Assembly (NCBI GenBank): GCA_022574115.1
Contig: JACZSS010000092.1
Location: 1-8,125, forward strand
Length of the DNA: 8,125 bases
Direction: 5' to 3'
Source: Candidatus Heimdallarchaeota archaeon
Lineage (GTDB): Archaea > Asgardarchaeota > Heimdallarchaeia > Heimdallarchaeales > Kariarchaeaceae
Position 1 is the stretch's first letter, and each line of letters opens with the position of its first letter. Below are positions 1 to 6,206 of this stretch, piece after piece. The position numbers and the translations under genes are program-made. The notes beneath the pieces were generated by a model. It saw only the letters and a list, made by a program, of their open reading frames with translations, searched no databases and was not told the origin of the DNA.

Positions 1-705
1 TGCAATTCCAAAAGGATTGCTCCCAACAGTTATATTGATAATAACATTATTGTTACTTTTATTTATCCTTGATACTGTATCAGGTCCATCATTAGCAACC
101 CAAACAGAATCTTGATCAACTGCAACTCCCAAAGGTCTATCCCCAACACTTATAGTTGAAATAACTGTATTGTCACTTTTATTTATCCTTGATACTGTAT
201 CAGATCCCAGATTAGTAACCCAAACAGAATCTTGATCAACTGCAATTCCAATAGGATTGCTCCCAACAGTTATATTTATAACTGAATTGTCACTTTTATT
301 TATCCTTGACACTGTATTAGATCCCTGATTAACAACCCAAACAGAATCTTGATCAACTGCAACTCCATAAGGACCACTCCCAACATTTATAGTTGAAATA
401 ACTGAATTTGTACTTTTATTTATCCTTAATATGGTAAAACCATCAGCAACCCAAACAGAATCTTGATCAACTGCAATTCCAACAGGATTACCCCCAACAC
501 TTATAGTTGAAATAACTGAATTGTCACTTTTATTTATCCTTGATACTGTATCAGATCCCAGATTAGTAACCCAAACAGAATCTTGATCAACTGCAATTCC
601 AAAAAGACCACTCCCAAGACTTATAGTTGAAATAACTGAATTTGTACTTTTATTTATCCTTAATACTGTACCAGCTCCACTATTAGTAACCCAAACAGAA
701 TCGTC
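1..705 (-). repeat. Six tandem propeller-blade repeats (114-120 bp each)
   Basis: The units on the plus coordinates are 1-120, 121-240, 241-357, 358-471, 472-591 and 592-705. They code for blades of 40, 40, 39, 38, 40 and 38 residues. Length changes are all in multiples of three, in the loop after VWV and around VISTI, so the frame is kept. The DNA is much more alike than blade structure requires: 169-251 and 520-602 are identical over 83 bp, exactly three repeats (351 bp) apart. This points to recent block duplication or gene conversion within the array. Confidence 0.9.
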
Positions 706-828
706 GGTGGCTTTGGCAAAAGACAGTGGCATCAGACTGGCAAATGTAATAAGAAAAATGGAGAACAAAATGATTAGGGCAATAAAGCTAATGTGTCGAT
801 GCGAGTCAGTTTTAATAGTCAACCTCAT
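1..828 (-). CDS. Exported YVTN/NHL-type beta-propeller protein (3' end beyond the window)
   Basis: The minus-strand frame is open from an ATG at 828 to the left edge, so only the N-terminal 276 residues are seen. Residues 1 to about 40 form a signal peptide: a basic start (MRLTIKTDSHRH), a hydrophobic core (FIALIILFSIFLITFASL) and a probable cleavage after SFAKA. Six tandem repeats of 38-40 residues follow, each of the form VDQDSVWV-N-G-DTVSRINKS-N-VIST-I-VG-P-GIA, typical of one four-stranded blade of a YVTN or Vgb/NHL-like propeller. A seventh blade probably lies past the edge. I see no catalytic motif; such secreted propellers usually act in binding or adhesion, and the substrate is unknown. 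Start choice: an in-frame ATG at 855, directly after the receiver's stop codon, would add nine residues. The ATG at 828 gives a more normal signal peptide, but its GAGGAG sits too close to be an ideal ribosome site, so the start is uncertain. Confidence 0.85.
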   Translation of the reverse strand, partial: MRLTIKTDSHRHISFIALIILFSIFLITFASLMPLSFAKATDDSVWVTNSGAGTVLRINKSTNSVISTISLGSGLFGIAVDQDSVWVTNLGSDTVSRINKSDNSVISTISVGGNPVGIAVDQDSVWVADGFTILRINKSTNSVISTINVGSGPYGVAVDQDSVWVVNQGSNTVSRINKSDNSVINITVGSNPIGIAVDQDSVWVTNLGSDTVSRINKSDNTVISTISVGDRPLGVAVDQDSVWVANDGPDTVSRINKSNNNVIINITVGSNPFGIA

Positions 829-855
829 CTCCTCTATACTCACTTTTTGTAGCAT

Positions 856-1116
856 TTAAATCCCTGCTTTTTTTTGGCTTTTTTGGGATCCAACGTATTC
901 TGAATCGTTTTGATTAATAAATTGTATCAATTCTGTTCCGCTGATACCAGGCATAACTGAATCAACAGTTACGATGTCTGGAGTTGTCTCGTGTAGCATT
1001 GTCTTAGCCTCCTCTCCACTTTTGGCAAGCCCAACAATTTCATGCCCAAGCTTATCAAAATAAGATTTCAAGGCGTGATTCGCTAATAATGAATCGTCAA
1101 CGATTAATACTTTCAT
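856..1116 (-). pseudogene. Truncated CheY-like response-regulator receiver domain (86 aa)
   Basis: The protein starts MKVLIVDDS and has the first two thirds of a receiver fold. The acidic pair is Asp7-Asp8 and the phospho-acceptor is Asp52 in TVDSVMPGISG, followed by alpha-3 (TELIQFINQND). A full receiver is about 120 residues; this one loses beta-4, the conserved Thr/Ser, beta-5 with the conserved Lys, and alpha-5. It ends in a short lysine-rich tail (GSQKSQKKAGI). Neither alternative frame after the A6 and A8 tracts restores receiver sequence, so this looks like a deletion and not a simple frameshift. ATG 1116 is preferred over a GTG at 1125 because MKVLIVDD is the usual receiver start. The gene stops one base before an in-frame ATG of the propeller gene, so translation could be coupled. 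Without the missing Lys and Thr, normal phospho-signalling is unlikely. It could still be a functional small protein, but a gene remnant is more likely. Confidence 0.7.
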
Positions 1117-1162
1117 GTAAAACACTTTTTCTAATGATTTGTATTTTTTCTATTGAGAATGA

Positions 1163-1171
1163 TTATTTAAA
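1163..1171 (-). promoter_or_regulatory. Candidate archaeal TATA box for the receiver/propeller pair
   Basis: On the minus strand this reads TTTAAATAA. It lies about 50 nt upstream of the receiver ATG at 1116, so transcription would start near 1140 and give a leader of roughly 25 nt. It is a sequence match and a spacing argument only; AT-rich spacers give such matches by chance. Confidence 0.35.
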
Positions 1172-1307
1172 GATTACATTGTCGATGTTGTATATCGATC
1201 ATCCATTAGGAGGGATTTTGGAGTAAATAAAATAACTTTTGCATTAAGTCAAACCGAGTATTCTAGTCAGCATTAAAAAAGTCGTTTGATTAAATAATAC
1301 AAAGAAT

Positions 1308-1323
1308 ATAAGTTTAAACTTAT
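1308..1323. repeat. 16-bp perfect palindrome (ATAAGTTTAAACTTAT)
   Basis: The sequence reads the same on both strands over 16 bases. It lies about 190 bp upstream of the receiver gene and about 240 bp downstream of the binding-protein stop. It could be an operator for a dimeric regulator, but it is AT-rich and too far from the receiver start for a classic operator. Confidence 0.5.
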
Positions 1324-1559
1324 GATATTTGTATAATCATACACCAAAGCTTACGGTTTAACGAACCTGAAATCAAATTTCGTACGAAGTGTGTTAAAAG
1401 GATTACCACTTATTTTTTTGTCTAGTTTATCAGGGACTCTCCATATTATTGATCGCCCAAACTTGGTATCATCGTTCAACCTTGCAGATTATCATTTGTG
1501 GGGATGGATTGACCGATCGATAATTAATCTAATAATCATTACGTAATATTTAAAATGGT

Positions 1560-3494
1560 TTACAACGACCTCTTCTTACTAAAGTAAACCATCGCAAATG
1601 GAACAACCATGATCAACCAAGGCACCAACAGCGGGATCACTGATGGCGGTGAATCGGTGACAATAGCATCCGTGGTATCATCAATCGAAGATGTTGTTAT
1701 TACGGTGGTTGATGAATCAGAGCCAAGATTGATGATACCGTCAGACGGACCAACTATTGCCTGAATTGAAGCATAATATGCCCGAGTAAAATCAACTACC
1801 TGCTCTCGTTCAGCGGTAATAGTCATTGCTGACAGGATTACGTCAAATTCATCGTTGTTTAAGTTTGGTATAATTGGATCCCAGGCAGATGGGACAACTT
1901 TCGCCTCAAAGGTACCTCCATATTCAACCGAGAATTTATTGGCAATAGCGTTCATGATATCAATGTCGAATCCTTCATAGCCACCACTAGTAGTTTCTCG
2001 CTCAAAGGGTGGATAGGTCGGATCCATTCCAAATCGAATCTGTTTTGATGTCAAAATGGTCGCTAGATCCCCCGTGGCAGGCGAAGCAGGATACATAAAC
2101 GTTGCACCGTTTGTATCATCATACAGGGCTGGCAGATCAGTAAACCAATCGTCATAAATATCATCATAGCCTCCAGTACCGGTATCCATAATTATTTCAC
2201 CGAGAGCAGCATTTAAAGCCATTAACAAATCGATTTCTCCCTCGTCAACTGCAAGACCAAAAAGCTCTTCGCTAAACGAGTCAAGAACTGCGTATGCACT
2301 ATGTGTAGATACATATAAATCAAGAACAGGTTTGTCACCCATGATCAAATGGACATCACCTATCTCAAGGGCTGTTTCAGCTAGGAGAATTGTATCATAA
2401 CCAAGGATTTCTGCATGCGGGAGCTCGTTCGTTCCATAAATATCACTCGTAGTGCCTGATTGCACTCCGATCTTTATTCCAGCCACATTTGCGTCACTCA
2501 CGATATTTATGTGTACTACAAGTGGGCTTGTGGATATGGTTGTTATAGTTGAAGTGGATGTGATTTGCGTAGTTACTGTCGTTATTACTTCTGTGATTGT
2601 TACCTCAGTGGTTGATTCAGCTCCCAAAGTGATAATACCATCTGCCGGTCCCACTATCGACTGAATTGAAGCGTAATATGCGCGGGTAAAGTCAACTACT
2701 TGTTCTCGTTCGGGGGTAATCGTCATTGCTGATAAGATTACATCAAACTCGCCGTTGATTAGGTTTGGAATAATTCGGTCCCAATCCGATGGCACAACTT
2801 TTGCTACGAAGGTACCACCATATTCGGCTGAGAATTTAGCGGTTATTGCGTTCATAATATCGATGTCAAATCCTTCATACTGACCAGTAGTAGTTTCTAA
2901 CTCAAAGGGAGGAAAAGTTGGATCTGTTCCAAATCGAATCACTTTTCCGGTTAAGATTGCAGCAAGATCCCCCGTCGCAGGAGCGACAGGATAAGTAAAA
3001 ATAGCACCAGTTGTGTCATCATACAAAGCAGGTAGGTCTTCGAACCAATTGTCATAAATATCGTCGTAACCACCTATCCCAGTATCTGTAAAAATTTCAC
3101 CCAGTGCTGTGTTTAGTGCCATTAGGAGATCCGTTTCGCCATCATCGACTGCGAGACCAAATAACTCTTCACTAAACGAATCAAGAATTGCGAAATCATT
3201 ACGAGTGGACACATACTGGTCAAGAACAGGTTTGTCGCCCATGATTAAGTGGACATCGCCTATCTCAAGTGCAGTTTCTGCAAGGAGAATTGTGTCATAA
3301 CCAACGATTGTTGCGAGTGGCAATTGAAATTGCCCATAAATATCACTGGTCGTACCGGTTTGTACACCTATTTTTATTCCAGCGACGTTCGCATCACTCA
3401 CGACAACTATCTGCAGGGTTTGAGCATTTGTCGCTGTGGGAAGCAACATTGCTAATATAATTCCCCCTATTAATACTAAATTATGAATTTTCAT
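1560..3494 (-). CDS. Membrane-anchored tandem amino-acid-type solute-binding protein with swapped half-domains
   Basis: The product is 644 residues. Residues 1-24 are a Sec signal peptide ending ATNA; there is no lipobox cysteine. Two modules (about 31-290 and 331-590) align without gaps at an exact 300-residue offset and are about 82% identical by hand count. Each module holds SBP_bac_3 sequence in reversed order. First comes the normally C-terminal half (KIGVQ-GTTSDIYG, IMGDKPV, SEELFGLAVD, YDDIYD-WF). Then comes the normally N-terminal half (IRFG-DPT-PPFE, the family signature GFDIDIMNAI, DVILSAMTIT-EREQVVDFTRAYY, with the Arg that usually grips an amino-acid carboxylate). A Thr/Ser-rich linker (about 291-327) joins the modules. 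A second such stretch (about 591-616) leads to a transmembrane segment (about 617-637) and a basic SKKRSL tail, which would anchor it outside the membrane. The likely role is capture of an amino acid or similar solute for an ABC importer or for sensing. No permease or ATPase gene is nearby. Confidence 0.9.
   Translation of the reverse strand: MKIHNLVLIGGIILAMLLPTATNAQTLQIVVVSDANVAGIKIGVQTGTTSDIYGQFQLPLATIVGYDTILLAETALEIGDVHLIMGDKPVLDQYVSTRNDFAILDSFSEELFGLAVDDGETDLLMALNTALGEIFTDTGIGGYDDIYDNWFEDLPALYDDTTGAIFTYPVAPATGDLAAILTGKVIRFGTDPTFPPFELETTTGQYEGFDIDIMNAITAKFSAEYGGTFVAKVVPSDWDRIIPNLINGEFDVILSAMTITPEREQVVDFTRAYYASIQSIVGPADGIITLGAESTTEVTITEVITTVTTQITSTSTITTISTSPLVVHINIVSDANVAGIKIGVQSGTTSDIYGTNELPHAEILGYDTILLAETALEIGDVHLIMGDKPVLDLYVSTHSAYAVLDSFSEELFGLAVDEGEIDLLMALNAALGEIIMDTGTGGYDDIYDDWFTDLPALYDDTNGATFMYPASPATGDLATILTSKQIRFGMDPTYPPFERETTSGGYEGFDIDIMNAIANKFSVEYGGTFEAKVVPSAWDPIIPNLNNDEFDVILSAMTITAEREQVVDFTRAYYASIQAIVGPSDGIINLGSDSSTTVITTSSIDDTTDAIVTDSPPSVIPLLVPWLIMVVPFAMVYFSKKRSL
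1725..2504 (-). repeat. Second copy of the binding-protein module
   Basis: This stretch codes for residues 331-590 of the binding protein and is the gap-free counterpart of 2625-3404, shifted by exactly 900 bp. Forty-seven of 260 residues differ by hand count. The differences cluster in surface-like positions (QFQ/TNE, RND/HSA, IFT/TFM), and the GDKPVLD, GFDIDIMNAI and SAMTIT blocks are unchanged. Confidence 0.85.
2625..3404 (-). repeat. First copy of the binding-protein module
   Basis: This stretch codes for residues 31-290 and pairs with 1725-2504. The exact 900-bp period, with no indel, indicates an in-frame duplication that included the Thr-rich linker region as part of the unit. Confidence 0.85.
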
Positions 3495-4020
3495 TTTATT
3501 CGAAAACCGTTTTAGACTAATTATTGATAAATCTTCTCACGATTTGTCAAACTAAAGTGAAAACGAAAACTAAACTCGATCTCGCACGTCCCAAATTCAA
3601 TCAAATGTCTAATGTTTAAGCTATCAATTGATGACAGATATACAGGTTCCATAAATTATTCGATATGTGGATTAGCTGATAGTACGCATTGGATTGTTTA
3701 CACCAAAATTAAGCTTACTCACTGACGAAAAGATTACTAAGCTCGCCATCCTAATCAAATAAAAAACCGAGACAACGAGTTTGTCAAAAGAGTTTATTGT
3801 AGATGTATTGAATGTGGATTACGATTTGTCGATTTTTTTATTTTATCTAAATCGTCCAGATATTTGTTAAGGCATTGTCTATAAACAATGTACGCGCAAC
3901 AATTGTACTGACTCTCCTACACATAATGAATAGATTTCGTATTTCAATTATCCATACACAAACACCAATCTCAGTGACATTTATTCCCAAAGATAAATTG
4001 TGAAAAACGGTAATCAAAAT
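3495..4020. other. Intergenic spacer between binding protein and hydrolase
   Basis: This AT-rich stretch holds no gene I can support. The longest candidate is a 43-codon minus-strand frame (3521-3652) with no recognisable features. It contains a terminator-like hairpin at 3761-3785 and a small inverted repeat CATTGT-6-ACAATG at 3873-3890. The promoter of the binding-protein gene must lie in its left part, but I see no clear TATA box or ribosome site there. Confidence 0.6.
3761..3785 (-). terminator. Possible hairpin plus T-tract terminator
   Basis: Read on the minus strand, GACAA and TTGTC can pair around a five-base loop, followed by TCGG and then TTTTTT. It lies about 235 nt downstream of the hydrolase stop, facing the right way to end its transcript. 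The stem is only five base pairs, and archaeal termination needs mainly the T tract, so this is tentative. Confidence 0.25.
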
Positions 4021-4881
4021 TTACGAATTAAGAAATGATAATATTTCAGATGACACCATTTCCGGCTCTTCATGTTGTATCCAATGCGTAGCATCGTCGA
4101 CCAGTTTCAAAGATCCTTTTTTACAATATTTTAAGCTGGCTTCGGCCATATCTGCAAGCAAAAAATTGTCCTTCGCACCCCAAATGATTAAATGTGGTTT
4201 GTCAACTATTTTAGAGGTGATCCTTAGTCTTCTTCGCGCAATAGCTCGATACCAATTTAACATGCAAGGCATGGCACGCTTCTGACCCCATGCAACCTTT
4301 AATCCAGTTATATCGGTTTCAGAGAAAGTGTTTTCTCTGCTCGATGCGATCAATCTATCTGCCAAATTCTTAAAATTTTTCGACTTAAGCCTTTTTTGTG
4401 GTAAATAAGGAAGTTGAAACCATTTTATATACGCACTTCGCTTGTGTTGTTCCGGGTTGGTTTTGTAGAACTTGGTGAATACACTCCCATGGGGTGCATT
4501 AAGCACGACAGTCCGATCCACTCGATGTGGATAATGAGCTGCCAGATACCAAGTTACTAAACCTCCCCAGTCATGACCAACTATTACTGCAGTTTCCTTG
4601 CTCGCGTGGTGGATTAGTCCAAGTATGTCTTGTGCTAACTTATCAACTTTGTATGAACCAATTCTGTGCGGCTTGTCACTGAGATTATATCCACGTTGAT
4701 CAGGAAGCATAACCTGATACCCAGCGTCAGTCATCGATTGGACTTGTAATGCAAACGATTTCCAGTATTCTGGAAATCCATGCAGAAATATGATCAGCGG
4801 ATCTTCAGGGTGTCCAGCTCGCATGACGTGCAGAGTGATATTGTTAGTGTCAATAAATTCTGATCGTAATTCAACTTGCAT
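4021..4881 (-). CDS. Alpha/beta hydrolase, epoxide hydrolase-like
   Basis: The 286-residue product is full length for the soluble epoxide hydrolase / haloacid dehalogenase group of the alpha/beta hydrolase fold. The motifs, in order, are the oxyanion-hole motif HGFPE (34-38), DQRGYNLSDKP (61-71), and the nucleophile elbow GHDWGG with Asp104. The acid residue is Asp238 in IIWGAKDNF and the base is His266 in DATHWIQHEEP. An Asp nucleophile (not Ser) points to attack on a C-O or C-halogen bond through an ester intermediate. Cap-domain tyrosines Tyr151 (AYIKWFQLP) and Tyr211 (MLNWYRA) sit where epoxide hydrolases carry their ring-opening pair, which favours epoxide hydrolase over dehalogenase. 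The substrate is unknown. There is no signal peptide, so it is cytoplasmic. ATG 4881 is chosen over an in-frame TTG at 4887; neither has a clear ribosome site. It is transcribed away from the Hcp-like gene. Confidence 0.88.
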   Translation of the reverse strand: MQVELRSEFIDTNNITLHVMRAGHPEDPLIIFLHGFPEYWKSFALQVQSMTDAGYQVMLPDQRGYNLSDKPHRIGSYKVDKLAQDILGLIHHASKETAVIVGHDWGGLVTWYLAAHYPHRVDRTVVLNAPHGSVFTKFYKTNPEQHKRSAYIKWFQLPYLPQKRLKSKNFKNLADRLIASSRENTFSETDITGLKVAWGQKRAMPCMLNWYRAIARRRLRITSKIVDKPHLIIWGAKDNFLLADMAEASLKYCKKGSLKLVDDATHWIQHEEPEMVSSEILSFLNS

Positions 4882-4900
4882 AATCAATTCTTGTTTGACG

Positions 4901-4912
4901 GATATTAATATC
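4901..4912. promoter_or_regulatory. 12-bp palindrome GATATTAATATC upstream of the hydrolase
   Basis: A perfect 12-bp palindrome lies 20-31 nt upstream of the hydrolase ATG. The AT-run at about 4932-4950 (on the minus strand a T-rich TTTTTTAATTTT element) could serve as the TATA region. That would put this palindrome at or just after the transcription start, a usual place for a repressor site. This is inference from position and symmetry only. Confidence 0.3.
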
Positions 4913-5028
4913 TGCTGAACACAGACATGAAGTAAAAAATTAAAAAAATTAGGGAAGCCCAGACTGTTTCCAAATTTAACGGAGAGGCTTGTTTTGAGAG
5001 GTTGGTAAATGATTAATTTTTGTTAGCT

Positions 5029-5280
5029 TTAGAAGTCTTCATCGTTTTTGCCCAATTTGATCGGAGGCTTAACGAAAACTGGATTTGCAACAGCACAACG
5101 TTTAACGTTCAGATCACTTGTCAAACCTTCTGATCGGGCTCTGATCCGGTTTTATAGGAGGGCTGGAGGGTTCATTGCAGCATGACGACCTAATACAATA
5201 TCGCCAGTATGTTATTAATGACTTCCATCGGTACCTAGCTGTTCAGTTGACTCTGTAATTATGTAATCTGGATGGACATC
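5029..5280 (-). pseudogene. Possible decayed coding relic, family not recognised
   Basis: One minus-strand frame reads as plausible protein in pieces: DVHPDYIITESTEQLGTDGSH, two stops, HTGDIVLGRHAAMNPPALL, one stop, then SEGLTSDLNVKRCAV and NPVFVKPPIKLGKNDEDF ending in TAA at 5029. The pieces stay in one frame across three stop codons, and the patch has higher G+C than its surroundings. The number of stops is only slightly below chance for this composition, so the case is weak. I could not assign it; a dead transposase C-terminus is one idea without proof. Confidence 0.25.
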
Positions 5281-5445
5281 GATTTTGGTTTAATGTAGTC
5301 TCTCAATATCTAATTTCGATTCTTTCAAACCATTACAAGAGGCAGTTCATAGATAGATTCGCTAATTTTGATTGGATGATGAAAGGTTAATAAAACAGAT
5401 CAAATTAAGTTTGAAACTAGTGTAAACCAATCTCTTTCCTCCAAA

Positions 5446-5454
5446 AATTTAAAT
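5446..5454 (+). promoter_or_regulatory. Candidate TATA box for the Hcp-like gene
   Basis: AATTTAAAT preceded by CCAAA (a possible BRE-like purine/A stretch) lies about 50 nt before the ATG at 5504. This spacing predicts a start near 5476 and a leader close to 28 nt. No strong ribosome site is present; TTGGGTTAAATT just before the ATG is at best weak. Confidence 0.4.
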
Positions 5455-5503
5455 TCGTAACCTCGCAACCGATTCATCAACAATATCTAAGTTGGGTTAA
5501 ATT

Positions 5504-6106
5504 ATGCAAAGAACAAATTCTCAATTAAAAATAGGAGCAGTTGTCTTATTAACACTAGTATTTTCCATGCTACTTCTTGGAATTAATAATATAACCAATG
5601 CTCAAGATGATGGTATCCATCTTAATTTATCGGGACCCGAGGTCATTTTCCATGCTAATGTCTGGTTAAAACTGACAGCCGACGGTACTGATATTCTAGG
5701 AGATGCAGATGTAGAGAGTGTCGGGGGAATGGATTCGAGTGGATTAATTTTGATATATTCATTTCGAAACGATATGAAAGTGGACGATGGTGGTGGCAAA
5801 AGAGAGCTAGGTCCATTAATAATTACAAAAAAAATTGATCCAGCGACACCACTCATTGGCAAAGGATTTGCTGAATATCAAGATATGTACCTAGAATTTT
5901 ACTTTACTAAACCAGATTCGGAATTAGGAATCGAGCTTCACTATTTCACGATAACAATAAGCGGTGCAAAAGTAAGTTCCATTCGAACATTTACGCTTAG
6001 CGCACAGCACTTCGAAGAAGTCGGATTCATCTACAACACGATATTGATGGAAGACCTAGTTAACCAGATAACATATGAAATTAGAGCAGCATCTCGTGGG
6101 AGTTAA
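5504..6106 (+). CDS. Exported Hcp-like (type VI secretion tube protein family) protein
   Basis: The product has 200 residues. Residues 1-33 are a Sec signal peptide (basic start, then GAVVLLTLVFSMLLLGI, cleavage after TNA). The mature part, about 167 residues, is the usual length of Hcp and follows its strand order. VWLKLTADG (53-61) opens the barrel, ILIYSFRNDM (82-91) stands for the 'I-V-S-SWG' strand, and GPLIITKKIDPATPLIGKG (103-121) matches the F-ITK-DKASP-L block. LEFYFTKPDSELGIELHYF and ITISGAKVSSIRT (130-162) match the 'L-R-GG-LEY-I-LTDV-VSS' strands, and FEEVGFIYNTI (170-180) matches the closing 'EEV-L-Y-KI' strand. Hcp normally stacks as hexamer rings in the cytoplasm and is exported by the type VI machine. 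A Sec signal is unusual and suggests the protein acts on the cell surface. No other type VI gene is in the window. The 100-nt gap to the next gene allows co-transcription. Family assignment is from memory of the motif pattern. Confidence 0.75.
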   Translation: MQRTNSQLKIGAVVLLTLVFSMLLLGINNITNAQDDGIHLNLSGPEVIFHANVWLKLTADGTDILGDADVESVGGMDSSGLILIYSFRNDMKVDDGGGKRELGPLIITKKIDPATPLIGKGFAEYQDMYLEFYFTKPDSELGIELHYFTITISGAKVSSIRTFTLSAQHFEEVGFIYNTILMEDLVNQITYEIRAASRGS

Positions 6107-6206
6107 ATCAAATGAAAACGGAGTCTTTTTAAAATTGATCAAATCTCAGATACCGTTTTCGATCAAATCCACCTCTAAGGCATTCAGTTAACTTGGCGGT
6201 GTATGT
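6107..6206 (+). promoter_or_regulatory. Intergenic control region with TATA-like box, inverted and direct repeats
   Basis: Just after the Hcp-like stop lies TTTTTAAAA (6126-6134), which could be a TATA box for the next gene or a T-tract terminator. It is bracketed by an 8-bp inverted repeat, GAAAACGG (6114-6121) and CCGTTTTC (6153-6160), with a 31-nt gap. A 9-bp direct repeat GATCAAATC occurs at 6137-6145 and 6161-6169, 24 bp apart, roughly two helical turns. The next gene's likely ribosome site GGCGGTG is at 6195-6201. Confidence 0.35.

Larger units (their letters stand above)
1117..1559. other. AT-rich intergenic spacer without a supported gene
   Basis: Between the binding-protein stop and the receiver start there is no reading frame longer than about a dozen codons that looks real. 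It holds the TATA-like box next to the receiver, a 16-bp perfect palindrome at 1308-1323, and a short palindrome ATTACGTAAT near 1539. No convincing terminator for the binding-protein gene was found. Confidence 0.6.
4882..5503. other. Divergent intergenic region (622 bp)
   Basis: This region separates the leftward hydrolase from the rightward Hcp-like gene and must hold both promoters. Its left edge has the GATATTAATATC palindrome and a long A/T run. Its middle (about 5041-5280) is clearly richer in G+C, near 43% by hand count against 28% in the following 60 bases, and may be a decayed gene. Its right end holds a TATA-like box for the Hcp-like gene. No intact open frame of useful length was found on either strand. 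Confidence 0.6.

Noticed and set aside
1..705. CRISPR-like array suggested by regularly spaced near-identical DNA
   Set aside because: The repeats are contiguous, 114-120 bp long, vary in multiples of three and translate as propeller blades in one open frame; there are no unique spacers.
856..1116. Frameshift explanation for the short receiver at its A6/A8 tracts
   Set aside because: Both alternative frames downstream give no receiver-like sequence and soon stop, so a simple slip or sequencing indel does not restore the domain.
2452..3460. Several plus-strand frames of 63-70 codons opposite the binding-protein gene
   Set aside because: They run antisense inside a well-supported gene with strong domain motifs and look like shadow translations of its repeats.
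3499..3510. Shared AAAACCG/CGTTTTC-type motif before the binding-protein gene and after the Hcp-like gene
   Set aside because: The two sites differ in arm sequence and spacing, so a common regulatory motif is not supported.
3521..3652. A 43-codon minus-strand reading frame upstream of the binding-protein gene
   Set aside because: It has no recognisable motif, no ribosome site and an unremarkable composition; frames of this length are expected by chance in AT-rich DNA.
5602..5862. Minus-strand 86-codon frame opposite the Hcp-like gene
   Set aside because: It is antisense to a coding frame with a signal peptide and family motifs; the product is Pro/Ser-rich with no domain.
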